From an uncultured Gemmata sp. (GTDB taxonomy: Bacteria; Planctomycetota; Planctomycetia; Gemmatales; Gemmataceae), in NCBI GenBank assembly GCA_937924775.1, contig CALDUT010000005.1, positions 46,427 to 110,426 on the forward strand: a stretch of 64,000 bases of DNA. Direction: 5' to 3'. Position 1 is the first letter of the stretch; each line of letters starts with the position of its first letter. Both the position numbers and the translations under genes were made by a program. Positions 9,292 to 18,636 of this stretch are shown one piece after another. The notes below the pieces were generated by a model. That model saw nothing but the letters and a program-made list of their open reading frames with translations. It did not search any database and was not told the DNA's origin.

Positions 9292-9705
9292 CTATTCGTC
9301 ATCATGTTCCCAGTCCACCCGTTGGGCATCCGCCCAAAGCTCTTCGAGTTTATAGTATTCCCGGGTGTCCGGGTCGAACACGTGAACCAAAATGTCCCCA
9401 TAATCTTGCACGATCCACTTACTCGCCTCATAACCTTCAATGCTCAAGCGAAAGTCGCCTTCGGCCCGTAGAGCGGCATCGGTTTCTTCCGCGAGCGTGT
9501 GGATTTGGCGTCGGCTGGTGCCGGTGGCGAGAATGAAGTAGTCGAACAAGGGAGTACACGACCGCATGTCGAGTACGAGGATGTCGCGGCCCTTGTTTTC
9601 CGCAGCGACACGAGCGGCAAGGCACGCTCGGTAGCGAGCGCTACGAAGAGGGGCCGGGGAAGAGATGGGCACCGTGTTCACCGTGTTCAGCATAGCGGTG
9701 TTCAA
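9292..9705 (-). CDS. rsfS: Ribosome silencing factor RsfS
   Basis: Binds ribosomal protein L14 and blocks subunit joining when growth slows. The RsfS core is clear: DILVLDM, FDYFILATGTSRRQ, the central EGYEASKWIVQDYGDILVHVF and the C-terminal YYKLEELWADA. The start used is TTG at 9705, because AAGGAGG lies four bases before it; an ATG at 9693 is also in frame and would remove four residues. The N-terminus carries about 35 extra residues before the domain. 137 residues in total. Confidence 0.93.
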   Translation of the reverse strand: MNTAMLNTVNTVPISSPAPLRSARYRACLAARVAAENKGRDILVLDMRSCTPLFDYFILATGTSRRQIHTLAEETDAALRAEGDFRLSIEGYEASKWIVQDYGDILVHVFDPDTREYYKLEELWADAQRVDWEHDDE

Positions 9706-10101
9706 GTCGCCTCCTTCAGGGCATGGAGATGGCCTCCGGAGGCGGTGGATACCGCGGAACAGGTGTGTAGGTCACCAGTATCGTGGGTGTGCCTCCGTGG
9801 TCGCCGCGCGACCAAGCCATGCCGACCGATTGTAGTACGGAACGTCCGTACCTTCTACTCTTATCATCCGCGGAATTTTGGATTCCGTCAAGAAATATAG
9901 CCGCGATTTCAAGAATTTCGTATGATTTCCAGATGTTCCACTCGCTGCAGACGTCAAGCGAGGTGAACGTGGGGCGAACTTTTCCATGACGACCGTTCGC
10001 CGACCCATCCGGTGGTTGGGGATAGCGTTGATGCCCAAACGGGGTTCTTTGTCGTATGCTGTTCTCATCCCCGAGTCGTAATCCTGATGGAATCACTGTC
10101 C
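9706..10101. other. 396-base intergenic region, divergent promoter zone
   Basis: Lies between rsfS (minus) and the dehydrogenase (plus), so it should hold promoters for both. No reading frame here looks like a protein. The one structured element is GTACGGA-ACG-TCCGTAC at 9835-9851, a perfect 7-bp inverted repeat around three bases. An ATG at 10087 is in frame with the dehydrogenase and is an alternative start. Confidence 0.5.
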
Positions 10102-11109
10102 ATGCCACGTGTCTTGGTGGCCCCCGCGCCGTTACGGGAAATCGAGTTTGTCTACGGTCCGATTCTGCGCGAAGCCGGTTTGACCATCGAATATCCGCCG
10201 CGGAACGATTGTCGCACCGAGTTGCAGATGAGCGAAGCTGAGCTGCTGGTCCAGTTGCCTGGATGTGTGGCTTCATTAGCCGGCAGTGAACCCTACACCC
10301 GGGCAGTGATCGAAAAAGCGGCGGCGGCGGGGTTAAAAGTCATCGCCCGGGCCGGTGTGGGTTATGACGCGGTGGATCTAGCGGCGGCCACCGATTGTGG
10401 GGTGGTGGTCTGCTACGCCCCCGGGACCAATCAGGAGGCGGTCGCGGAACATACCTTCATGCTCATGTTGGGGCTGGTTCGTAAACTGCGTGAGCAGGAT
10501 ACCGAAATCCGCCGCGGGCTCTGGCCCCGCCGTGCTGTCGGGCATCTTCGCGGTAAAACCTTAGGTATTATTGGTTTAGGGCGAATCGGCAAAGCCGTGG
10601 CCCAAAGGGCCATTCCGTTTGGTCTCCGAGTGATCGCAACCGACATTGCCCCGGATGAGGTGTTTGCGAAACACTATGGGATAACGTTCGTGCCGCTGGA
10701 GGAACTATTACGAACAGCCGATATTGTCACACTCCATGTTCCCAAAACTCCCTTAACCCGGAATCTGATCCATCGCGATACATTGGCCCTCATGAAACCG
10801 ACGGCGTATCTCATCAACACCTCCCGCGGTGGGGTCGTGAAGGAGAGCGATCTTTATGAAGCCCTGACGGCCCAACGCATTGCCGGGGCCGGGCTGGATG
10901 TTTACGAAACTGAACCGCCTGGGGACAATCCGTTGTTTCAGCTCGATAATATTCTGGTAACCGCCCATACTGCGGGTGTGGACGAACGCTCACGGCAAGA
11001 AATGGCCCGTGTACCGGCTCAAGCCATCGTCCAACTCCTGGCGGGGCAGTGGCCTGCGGAATGGATTGTCAACCCCCAAGTTCGGGAGAAATTCTTTTCC
11101 CGCTACTAA
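10102..11109 (+). CDS. D-2-hydroxyacid (phosphoglycerate-type) dehydrogenase
   Basis: NAD-dependent oxidoreductase of the SerA family. The protein shows ARAGVGYDAVD, the Rossmann loop GLGRIGKAVA, the NTSRGGVVKES segment with the substrate-binding Arg region, and the catalytic His in TAHTAGVDERS. At about 335 residues it lacks the C-terminal ACT and ASB domains of full SerA, so it could be a phosphoglycerate dehydrogenase or another 2-hydroxyacid enzyme. ATG at 10102 (MPRVLVAP) matches the family's N-terminus; ATG at 10087 is an alternative. Neither start has a clear Shine-Dalgarno sequence. The ABC ATPase follows 27 bases later. Confidence 0.88.
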   Translation: MPRVLVAPAPLREIEFVYGPILREAGLTIEYPPRNDCRTELQMSEAELLVQLPGCVASLAGSEPYTRAVIEKAAAAGLKVIARAGVGYDAVDLAAATDCGVVVCYAPGTNQEAVAEHTFMLMLGLVRKLREQDTEIRRGLWPRRAVGHLRGKTLGIIGLGRIGKAVAQRAIPFGLRVIATDIAPDEVFAKHYGITFVPLEELLRTADIVTLHVPKTPLTRNLIHRDTLALMKPTAYLINTSRGGVVKESDLYEALTAQRIAGAGLDVYETEPPGDNPLFQLDNILVTAHTAGVDERSRQEMARVPAQAIVQLLAGQWPAEWIVNPQVREKFFSRY

Positions 11110-11136
11110 CTGACTTTCTGAGGGCCTCGGTCGCCA

Positions 11137-12072
11137 ATGTCGGATGTAATCGAAATCGACCGATTGGTCGTGCGCTATCGCGGCAAAACCGCACTCGATG
11201 GCCTTTCCCTGAAGGTTCCTCAGGGTGCAGTCTATGCCTTTTTGGGGGATAATGGGGCGGGCAAAACCACCACGATGAAGGTTCTCACCGGGTTGGTCCC
11301 GCCGGAAAGCGGCCGGGCCCGCATTTTGGGGCTGGATTGTTGGGGCCGAGCCACAGAATTGCGGCATCGCGTGGGTTACATGCCCGAACGGCCCCGTTTC
11401 TACGATTGGATGACCATCGGTGAGATCGGTTGGTTCACCGCGGCGTTCCACAAACCCGGCTTTCTTGCTCGCTACCGCGAATGGGCCGAACGCTTGGGCC
11501 TCGATCTGACCAAACGACTCAAAGATCTTTCCAAAGGAGGCTATGCCCGGGTCGGTTTGGCTTTGGCCTTGGCCCCCAATCCGGAGGTGTTACTGCTCGA
11601 CGAACCCACGTCCGGTCTCGACCTCCTCACCCGCCGGGAATTCCTCGCCAGTCTGGCCGATTTGGCGTCCGCGGGGCGTACCATCTTCATCACCAGCCAC
11701 TCCATCGCTGAGCTTGAACGGGCCTGCACACATGTGGGCCTGCTGCGTGATGGGCAGATGATATTGTCGGCAACGCTCGAAGAAGTGCGGAAAAAAATCC
11801 GCCGGGTCAGCCTACGCTTTACCGATGCTCCCCCGGATACGGCCAGATTGGGAACCGTGCTGGAAAAAAACGGTACGGGCCGCTTCTGGCAAGTACTGCT
11901 CCAAGACCCGGACCCGGAAGCTCTCGCTGCCCTCCGCCGCCGCTCCGACCTCACCGACTTTGAGGATGTTCCCGTGTCGCTGGAAGAGGTTTACGCAGGT
12001 TTGATGGCCCGTCCGCGGAATGCCAGCGAAAATGGGTCGCTGCCACCGTTGGTACGCAAAGTCGAGGGGTAG
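11137..12072 (+). CDS. ABC transporter ATP-binding protein (ABC-2 type)
   Basis: ATPase subunit of a probable ABC-2 exporter. Walker A is GDNGAGKT at residues 37-44, Walker B is LLLDEPTSGLD, and the switch His is in TSHSIAE. The signature is LSKGGYARVGLA, so the usual LSGGQ has Lys at its third position. A C-terminal ~90-residue regulatory stretch is typical of exporters of this class. The putative permease starts 122 bases downstream on the same strand, which supports a two-gene transporter. Substrate unknown. Confidence 0.9.
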   Translation: MSDVIEIDRLVVRYRGKTALDGLSLKVPQGAVYAFLGDNGAGKTTTMKVLTGLVPPESGRARILGLDCWGRATELRHRVGYMPERPRFYDWMTIGEIGWFTAAFHKPGFLARYREWAERLGLDLTKRLKDLSKGGYARVGLALALAPNPEVLLLDEPTSGLDLLTRREFLASLADLASAGRTIFITSHSIAELERACTHVGLLRDGQMILSATLEEVRKKIRRVSLRFTDAPPDTARLGTVLEKNGTGRFWQVLLQDPDPEALAALRRRSDLTDFEDVPVSLEEVYAGLMARPRNASENGSLPPLVRKVEG

Positions 12073-12194
12073 CTGGACTCGCGGTCCGCAGTACGCATTC
12101 GTCGTGGCAGAGTGCCCACCAGATGCGACAACTCCACCCTCCGCGTTTCCGGCGGCACAATGGCCATTTCATATCTCGATCGTGAGGAATTGAC

Positions 12195-15100
12195 GTGATC
12201 CGGGCGATGATTTGGAAAGAATTGTGTGAGCAAGGCCTGATCATATTCATGTTAGCAGCCTTAGGAAGTGGGTTATTGATCGCAGCCGCGATGTTCGCTG
12301 ATCCGCCCTCGCCCACGGCGTCGCCTGGAGATGTTATTGCCGCGTTGGGTATGGGCAAACTCCTGATGGTCATGCTGATCGTCACTGCGGGGATGGTGTG
12401 TGGGGGGGTGCTTTTCGCCGCTGAACGAGAATCCGGTACGATGCCCTTTCTCGATGCCTTGCCCTGTCCGCGTCGTGGGCTGTGGTGGGCGAAAGTTGTA
12501 GCGGGTCTGGTCTTGATCACGATGGAGGGGTCATTGCTGGCCGCGATCGCTTTGCTGGCCGGCATCGTCGATGCTATGGATGTGGGCCGTTTGGTAATTT
12601 ACGCGATGATGGCCTTTGCCTGGGGTGTTTTCGGCTCCACCCACGCCCGGACCACCCTTGGCGCGGTGGGATTGGGCATTCCCGCAGCGACCTTGGCCAC
12701 CTTCGTGTTTCTTTTCCCCATCACTTTGTTGTTCTCCCCCACCGGCAATGGGGTCCACCGCACTTTGGGGTGGCTGCTGTTTGAAATCCTGATGGTGATA
12801 ACCCCGCTAGGACTGTCACTGTGGTGGTTCACCGCGCCGGACCGACAACGGCTGGCCAATGAAAGCGAACGCCCCGGCCAAGGGTTGATCCACGAGTTGC
12901 CGGTGTCGTCTCGCGCGGCCGGTTGGGGGCTTTCCGCGACCGCTTGGTTGGCGTATCGGCAGCTCCGCGGACCGATATTGGTTTTGTCCCTGTTCGCTCT
13001 ACTGTTCGGTTTCGGTTTTTTCGTTCCGGGAATTCGCCCGGTGTTTGTTTGGCCACCCGTGGCGTTGATTGCAGGGGTGATTGTCGGAGTGATGGTTTTT
13101 GGCGATGAACAATCGAACCGTCTGCAAGCATTTTGGGGGGAGTTCCGCTTGCCCCTCGGTCGGACCTGGGGGGTGAAGATCGCGGTGGCTGGCAGTGGCT
13201 TGGTGTTGCTGTTGGTCGTGTTGGCCTTGCCGCTATTTGTGCGTTCGCAAATCCAATCCGGGAGTTACGCGTACCATGCCTCGGTACTCTCGAAAATGTT
13301 CCAAAGCCGGCTCTTTGATGAATTGGGTTGGTTTCGGTGGAAGTATTTGGTGGTCCCGGCGGTGTATGGTTTTGTTTTTGGCCATGTGTGCGGGTTATTG
13401 TTTCGCAAAATGGTGGTGGCCTGCGGTGTGGCAGCGATGCTGAGCGGGGTTGTCGCGGCCTTGTGGATCCCTTCGTTGCTGGCTGGTGGGGTAAAAAATT
13501 GGCAACTGTGGTCACCGGCTTTTGTGATACTTTTGGCGGGGCGTTGGCTCCTGCGGCCGTGGAGTGCCGAACGGCTCTTGAATCGGGGATCCCAGTGGCG
13601 GCTCGGAGTCACAGCGGCCGTGGCCTTGATCACCCTGACTGGGGCCTTGCTCTTTCGTGTTTGGGAGATTCCCGACGACCCGCAAGGGGAAGATGATCTC
13701 GCCTTTGTTGCCTCTCTTCCATCCTACGATGCAAACCTCGGCGGGCGCGAATTCCGTGTCGCGGCGGAACGCTTCAATCGCGTGGTCGCCGCCATGCCCG
13801 ACATCAAATTGCCCAAGGACAACCAACACCGTTTACGGATGGAAGATCGGCTGGATGCCCTCATTCGCATGGATTGGGACCGGCCGGAACCAGAACTCAT
13901 CGATTGGCTAGAGCGCGTCTATGCGGCTCCCCCGACCATGGCGGCGGAAGAACCGTGGCACCGCCTCGCCGCCACCGCGGCGGAACATCCCATTGGCTGC
14001 TACGATCATCCGTTGCTGGTCAACACGATGGCCACCACCGTGATGGCCATGGAAAACGCCCGTAAGATGGCTCTTGCGCTTCTGTTACGCGGATTACAGC
14101 AGCAGTCGCAGGGTGGGGATTCCGCGGCGTTTGTTCCGGCGTTACAGATAGTGTTAAAACTCTGTCAGAACATCCGTTACGGGGGGGGGGCCATCGCCCT
14201 CGATGCCAGCATGGAAATCGAACGCCGCGCCCTTGATGCGGCTGATGTTTGGCTGATGCAACTGCCCAGCGGCTATCCGCATCCAATTCAGGACGTGGTA
14301 CACATTCTCACCGCCCACGACGACCCCCAGCCCTTCAACCCACGGCCCCATATCCTCGCCGATCGCTATGTGATGCGGGAGATGACGGCGGCCCCGGGGC
14401 AAATGCTCTTCCCCAACACCAGCAACGCCTCCCGTGAGGACAACAATCCCGAAGGGGAACTGCTGGCCTTTGCGTGGGCAGTGCCTTGGGAACGGGAACG
14501 TACACGTCGGCTGATAGGCCTGCCGCTGGATTTTCCCCGCGAACGCTATATCAGCTTCGCAATCGGGCGGCCCGGTATCACCCAGCTTTTCGCCCGTATC
14601 CGGGGCATCCTCGATGCCGAAGAGCGCGAAATGTACATTCGCACGCTCCGGCGGGCCACCCTTCTCAAATTCGCCCTACGCGCTTATCACGAAATCCACG
14701 GGACATTCCCACCGGAGCTGGATCAATTGGTGGCTGCTGGCATTCTTGGGACACTTCCAGCCGATCCGTTCCGCGACGGTCACACTTTCGGATATCGCAT
14801 CTCGCCCGGGGAGCGGCTCCGCGGACCGGGCCGCTTCGGACCGATGGGCCGGCCTGAACTGTTCACCGAAATGGCTATCGAACCGGGGCGCGTTCTCCTG
14901 TGGAGTGTAGGCGTTGATGGCATCGATCAGGGCGGCAAGTCGCTGCCGGGGGCCTCCCGAACCGAAGACATTGTCTTTCTGTTGCCACCGGACGACTACA
15001 AACGTTCTGCGAACAACCTACGGCAGATCGGCCATGCCTTCCACAAAGCGGCCAAGTCGCCGACTCAAGCGTTTCCCGGGGATATTGCCGATGCCCAGGG

Positions 15101-15605
15101 CAGGCCACTGCTGAGTTGGCGTGTGGCTCTCCTACCCCATCTGGGTTATGATAAGTTATACGAGCAATTCCGGCTGGATGAACCGTGGGACAGCCCCCAC
15201 AACCGGACACTCATTCCCCAGATGCCGGCGATCTACCACCCGGGGCGAGGCGAGGGCCGATGGGGTGAAACCGTCTACCAGCGTTTCCGGGGGCCGCGAA
15301 CTGCTCACGATCCCGCAGCCCAGACCCATCCCCCGACCATCCCCGATGGAGCTGATAACACCTTGCTGGTGTGCGAAGCCCGAACCCCTGTAATTTGGAC
15401 CCAGCCCGCGGATATTCCGTACGATCCCGATCAGGCGTTGCCAGCGCTTGGGGGGATTTTCGACGATGGGGATTTCCACGTTTTGGTGTGTGATGGCGCG
15501 GTGTATCGCCTGCGCCGCGATGCTAGCGAAGAGGAAGTGAAAAAACTGATTGTCACCAACGATGGCAAGAAGGTCGATTTTGAAAAAATTCTCCGCCACC
15601 CCTGA
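12195..15605 (+). CDS. ABC-2 type permease fused to a DUF1559-like domain
   Basis: Large membrane protein (1136 residues, GTG start). The first ~480 residues hold about a dozen hydrophobic segments of ABC-2 permease character, beginning MIRAMIWKELCEQG as in many ABC-2 permeases that face the cytoplasm with a KE motif. A long soluble part follows. The last ~200 residues (SANNLRQIGHAFHKAA, SWRVALLPHLGYDKLYEQF, DEPWDSPHN) match the planctomycete DUF1559 pattern normally found behind a pilin-type leader, here without one. It pairs with the ATPase upstream. A run of ten G at 14181-14190 encodes part of RYGGGAIA; the frame is intact as given. Permease role is well supported; the C-terminal function is unknown. 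Confidence 0.85.
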   Translation: MIRAMIWKELCEQGLIIFMLAALGSGLLIAAAMFADPPSPTASPGDVIAALGMGKLLMVMLIVTAGMVCGGVLFAAERESGTMPFLDALPCPRRGLWWAKVVAGLVLITMEGSLLAAIALLAGIVDAMDVGRLVIYAMMAFAWGVFGSTHARTTLGAVGLGIPAATLATFVFLFPITLLFSPTGNGVHRTLGWLLFEILMVITPLGLSLWWFTAPDRQRLANESERPGQGLIHELPVSSRAAGWGLSATAWLAYRQLRGPILVLSLFALLFGFGFFVPGIRPVFVWPPVALIAGVIVGVMVFGDEQSNRLQAFWGEFRLPLGRTWGVKIAVAGSGLVLLLVVLALPLFVRSQIQSGSYAYHASVLSKMFQSRLFDELGWFRWKYLVVPAVYGFVFGHVCGLLFRKMVVACGVAAMLSGVVAALWIPSLLAGGVKNWQLWSPAFVILLAGRWLLRPWSAERLLNRGSQWRLGVTAAVALITLTGALLFRVWEIPDDPQGEDDLAFVASLPSYDANLGGREFRVAAERFNRVVAAMPDIKLPKDNQHRLRMEDRLDALIRMDWDRPEPELIDWLERVYAAPPTMAAEEPWHRLAATAAEHPIGCYDHPLLVNTMATTVMAMENARKMALALLLRGLQQQSQGGDSAAFVPALQIVLKLCQNIRYGGGAIALDASMEIERRALDAADVWLMQLPSGYPHPIQDVVHILTAHDDPQPFNPRPHILADRYVMREMTAAPGQMLFPNTSNASREDNNPEGELLAFAWAVPWERERTRRLIGLPLDFPRERYISFAIGRPGITQLFARIRGILDAEEREMYIRTLRRATLLKFALRAYHEIHGTFPPELDQLVAAGILGTLPADPFRDGHTFGYRISPGERLRGPGRFGPMGRPELFTEMAIEPGRVLLWSVGVDGIDQGGKSLPGASRTEDIVFLLPPDDYKRSANNLRQIGHAFHKAAKSPTQAFPGDIADAQGRPLLSWRVALLPHLGYDKLYEQFRLDEPWDSPHNRTLIPQMPAIYHPGRGEGRWGETVYQRFRGPRTAHDPAAQTHPPTIPDGADNTLLVCEARTPVIWTQPADIPYDPDQALPALGGIFDDGDFHVLVCDGAVYRLRRDASEEEVKKLIVTNDGKKVDFEKILRHP

Positions 15606-15702
15606 TGGCCATTGCCTCGATGCAAGCGTGAGAGCTCACCTCCCTGGTCAATTCCGGGATTCTGTGAGGTGAATTCACGGCGGCTGCATTGGCAGGCAGA
15701 CG

Positions 15703-18543
15703 TCACGGAATCAGGATGAATTCCTTGGTGTTGAAGAGGACATGGGCCAAATCCGCCCAGGCCTGAGGATGATCGGCCCGGCCGTACTCTGCGGCTTGGG
15801 CCGCGAGGAAATCGCGAGTCAGAGTCAGCTCTTCCGTGGTCGGCGGGCGGCCCAACGCGGCTTCGTACATTCTCTGCACGCGGCGTTCGGGCGTTTCCTC
15901 CTTGGCCGCCAAAATGCGGTTAGCCCACAACTCCGCCTGTTGCCGCACAAACGGGTTGTTGAGCATCACCAAAGCCTGAGCCGGAACGTTCGACACCGTT
16001 CGCCGACCAATCGTCGTAAAGGGTGTGGGGTAGTCGAATGCGGTGAACATAGGATTGAGGAAGTTCCGCCGGACTTGCAAGTAGATACTGCGGCGGCCGT
16101 GACCGTCGAGCGGGCCACTGGCGGGCCGTCCACGTCCCACTTGGTGGCTCGTCAAGTAGGGTAACACTCCCGGGCCTTCCTGGGTACGATCCAAACGCCC
16201 ACTGACGGCCAACATTGCGTCGCGAATCACTTCGGCCTCCAACCGTTTGACATTCTGCCGATGGAGTAAGCGGTTCTGCGGATCGGCGACCTGCGCTCGG
16301 GTCGCGAGTTCGACAGGGGGTACCGAGGATTGACGGTACGCCGCGGACAACACCATCAGCCGGTGCAGAGCTTTCAACGACCATTGCTTCGCCATCAGCT
16401 CGCTGGCCAACCAATCGAGCAACTCCGGGTGCGTGGGCGGCTGACCCTGATGGCCGAAATCGTCCGGGGTGCGAACAAGCCCCTCGCCAAAGTGATGCTT
16501 CCACAAACGATTGACGATCACCCGGGCCACCAATGGGTTTTGCGGGTCGATAACGGTCTGTGCCAATTCCCACCGCCCACTGCCGGTGGTGGAAAAGGGG
16601 GGATACCCAAAGACGGTGAGCGTGCCCCGGGGAACTTCGTCGCCCAACGACCGATGATGACCGCGAATGAACACCCGTTGGTTGATCCCCGTACCCTCAC
16701 GCATGGTCGGAGCACGGACCGGCGCTGGGATTTTTGCTTCCAGCTCCTGGATGCGTTGGATGAGAGCTTGAATCTCGTCAGCGGTTGCGTTGGGGAGGGT
16801 CGGTAGCAGCACTTTCCCACCGGGTTCCGATCGCGGCGGCGTATCCGTGAACCATGCTTCGCGGATGGCCACCCAACCCGGCCCATCATCAAGCAATTCT
16901 AAATACGCGGATTCGCCGGTCCACATCCGCAAGTCAAAGGTCATCCACCGAAGCTCCTCCCCATGATGGATGGCTTGGGCTAACCCGCCATAGATGGGAT
17001 TTTGAATCAATTGCAGGCCATTGAGAATGACGCGGGCCCGCCCGTGCCGACCCGCAACGCGAATGGCCAAATATGGTTGCGTGATGGTGAATGTCGGCGA
17101 ACGCAGCTCGCCACTGAGCTTCTCGACTTCGCGGCCCGAATGCGGGAAACCCGGTCCAGCACCGTCGCGAAACGCCAAACCGCTGGTGTCCCACCGGGTG
17201 CGCCAATCTGGGTCAAAGGTTTCCCACGCCACGGCTTTCTCGCTGGGTGCCCGCGGAACCGAAACCAGCGTCGGGCTCGCAGGAGGAGCCAGCTGGGCGA
17301 GTTTGGTACGCAATTCGCGCAGCTCATCCAGCTGACGAATAACCGGGGCCGGGTCGCTGACATCGGTATGGTTGTAGCGGGAACTCGCGAGAATCCCAAA
17401 GAGGGCGTAATAGTCCTTGGTGCTGATCGGATCGAACTTATGGTCGTGGCAACGGGCACAGGCGAGGGTCAGGCCGAAAATGGCTTTTCCAAAAACGTCG
17501 ATCTGATTGTCGATACGGTCGGCATATTCGGCCCGAGAATCCACCGGCGAATGTTTCGCCTCTCCCAACCACCAGAATCCAGTGGCCAGAAGCGATTCGT
17601 TGATCCCGGTTTTGGGGTCCCGCCGCGGCTGGGGCAATAGATCCCCAGCGATGTGTTCCAACAAAAACTGATTATAAGGCACATCCTGATTGAAAGACCG
17701 CACCACATAATCGCGATAACGCCAAGCCTCGGGGATCTCGTAGTCGAATTCGTGCCCGTAGGTTTCCGCAAAGCGGACCAGGTCCAGCCAATGACGGCCC
17801 CACCGCTCCCCGTAATGGGGCGAAGCCAAAAGCTTGTCAACCACTTTCTCATAGGCATCGGGCGATGGATCATGGACAAAAGCCGCGATTTCTTCTGGTG
17901 TCGGTGGCAGGCCGATGAGGTCGAAGTAAATGCGGCGAAGCAGTACCGGTTTCTCGGCCGGGGGAGAAAAATTCAGCCCTACGTCACGGAGTTTGGCCAG
18001 CAGGAAGCGGTCGATCTCATTGACCATCGCGGAGGGGGGGCGATCGATACGGGGAACTTCCGGGCGGCGGATGGGTTGAAACGACCAATGCGTTTTCGCC
18101 CGGGCGAGCAAATCGGGGGGAGAATCTCCGGAGGATGAAGTCGCGCCGTCATCAGGCCAGGGGGCACCGGCTTTCACCCAAGCTACGAGGATAGCAATCT
18201 CAGCATCGGCGAGTTTGCCTTTGGGCGGCATTTTGAGATCGCCATCGTACTGGACAGCTTTCGCGAGAAGGTCTTTCGCCGAGCCGCTGTCCCCTCCTTG
18301 GACAAACCCGGCCTTGCGATCCAGCCGCAGCCCGCCTTTCTGTTTCTTCTCGCCATGACAACTGACACAATGAGCCACCAACAGCGGCCGAACTTTCCGC
18401 TCGAAGTAGTCGTTATCAACCGGCTCTTGGCCCCGAGCCCCGGCGATCGGTAATACGAACCCAATAACTGTAATAACAACCGTGTATCGCATGGATCGGC
18501 TCATTGGCGGTGGGATCATTGGCGGAACTTCATCTTCGCTCAT
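15703..18543 (-). CDS. PSCyt1/DUF1549/DUF1553 secreted protein
   Basis: Planctomycete surface or periplasmic protein of unknown biochemical role. A signal peptide begins near residue 18 (MRYTVVITVIGFVLPIAGA), which is also a plausible start at 18492. Next comes a cytochrome-like segment with CVSCH at residues 59-63 (haem c site), then DUF1549 with a second CARCH motif, a middle beta-rich section, and DUF1553 to the C-terminus (RVIVNRLWKHHFGEGLV, FVRQQAELWANR). 946 residues, full length for the family. Such genes usually sit next to a DUF1501 gene; none is adjacent here. It is divergent from the DUF4129 gene across a 93-base gap. Confidence 0.92.
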   Translation of the reverse strand: MSEDEVPPMIPPPMSRSMRYTVVITVIGFVLPIAGARGQEPVDNDYFERKVRPLLVAHCVSCHGEKKQKGGLRLDRKAGFVQGGDSGSAKDLLAKAVQYDGDLKMPPKGKLADAEIAILVAWVKAGAPWPDDGATSSSGDSPPDLLARAKTHWSFQPIRRPEVPRIDRPPSAMVNEIDRFLLAKLRDVGLNFSPPAEKPVLLRRIYFDLIGLPPTPEEIAAFVHDPSPDAYEKVVDKLLASPHYGERWGRHWLDLVRFAETYGHEFDYEIPEAWRYRDYVVRSFNQDVPYNQFLLEHIAGDLLPQPRRDPKTGINESLLATGFWWLGEAKHSPVDSRAEYADRIDNQIDVFGKAIFGLTLACARCHDHKFDPISTKDYYALFGILASSRYNHTDVSDPAPVIRQLDELRELRTKLAQLAPPASPTLVSVPRAPSEKAVAWETFDPDWRTRWDTSGLAFRDGAGPGFPHSGREVEKLSGELRSPTFTITQPYLAIRVAGRHGRARVILNGLQLIQNPIYGGLAQAIHHGEELRWMTFDLRMWTGESAYLELLDDGPGWVAIREAWFTDTPPRSEPGGKVLLPTLPNATADEIQALIQRIQELEAKIPAPVRAPTMREGTGINQRVFIRGHHRSLGDEVPRGTLTVFGYPPFSTTGSGRWELAQTVIDPQNPLVARVIVNRLWKHHFGEGLVRTPDDFGHQGQPPTHPELLDWLASELMAKQWSLKALHRLMVLSAAYRQSSVPPVELATRAQVADPQNRLLHRQNVKRLEAEVIRDAMLAVSGRLDRTQEGPGVLPYLTSHQVGRGRPASGPLDGHGRRSIYLQVRRNFLNPMFTAFDYPTPFTTIGRRTVSNVPAQALVMLNNPFVRQQAELWANRILAAKEETPERRVQRMYEAALGRPPTTEELTLTRDFLAAQAAEYGRADHPQAWADLAHVLFNTKEFILIP

Positions 18544-18571
18544 GGACTCAACCCGATCAAGCGAAACTACT

Positions 18572-18584
18572 GTCGGTGACCGAC
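18572..18584. promoter_or_regulatory. 13-bp palindrome in the divergent gap
   Basis: GTCGGT-G-ACCGAC is a perfect inverted repeat in the 93-base gap between two divergent genes. Its location fits an operator acting on one or both. No known regulator consensus is recognised. Confidence 0.4.
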
Positions 18585-18590
18585 GTCAGT

Positions 18591-18620
18591 ATTCAGCCTA
18601 CCGAGATTCAGCCTACCAAG
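18591..18620 (+). repeat. Two-copy 15-bp tandem repeat before the DUF4129 gene
   Basis: ATTCAGCCTACC occurs at 18591-18602 and again at 18606-18617, giving a 15-base period, 17 bases before the start codon at 18637. It shares the period and the CCTACC core with the repeat before the kinase gene at 1108-1137. Confidence 0.5.
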
Positions 18621-18636
18621 GTTTCTTGGAAATAGA

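Noticed and set aside
12829..13515. 228-codon minus frame inside the ABC permease gene
   Set aside because: Pro/Arg/Thr-rich shadow of a membrane-protein coding strand, with no family similarity.
15660..15702. TCACCTC/GAGGTGA pair between the permease and PSCyt1 genes as a bidirectional terminator
   Set aside because: Loop of more than 20 bases and no T runs on either side; too weak to call.
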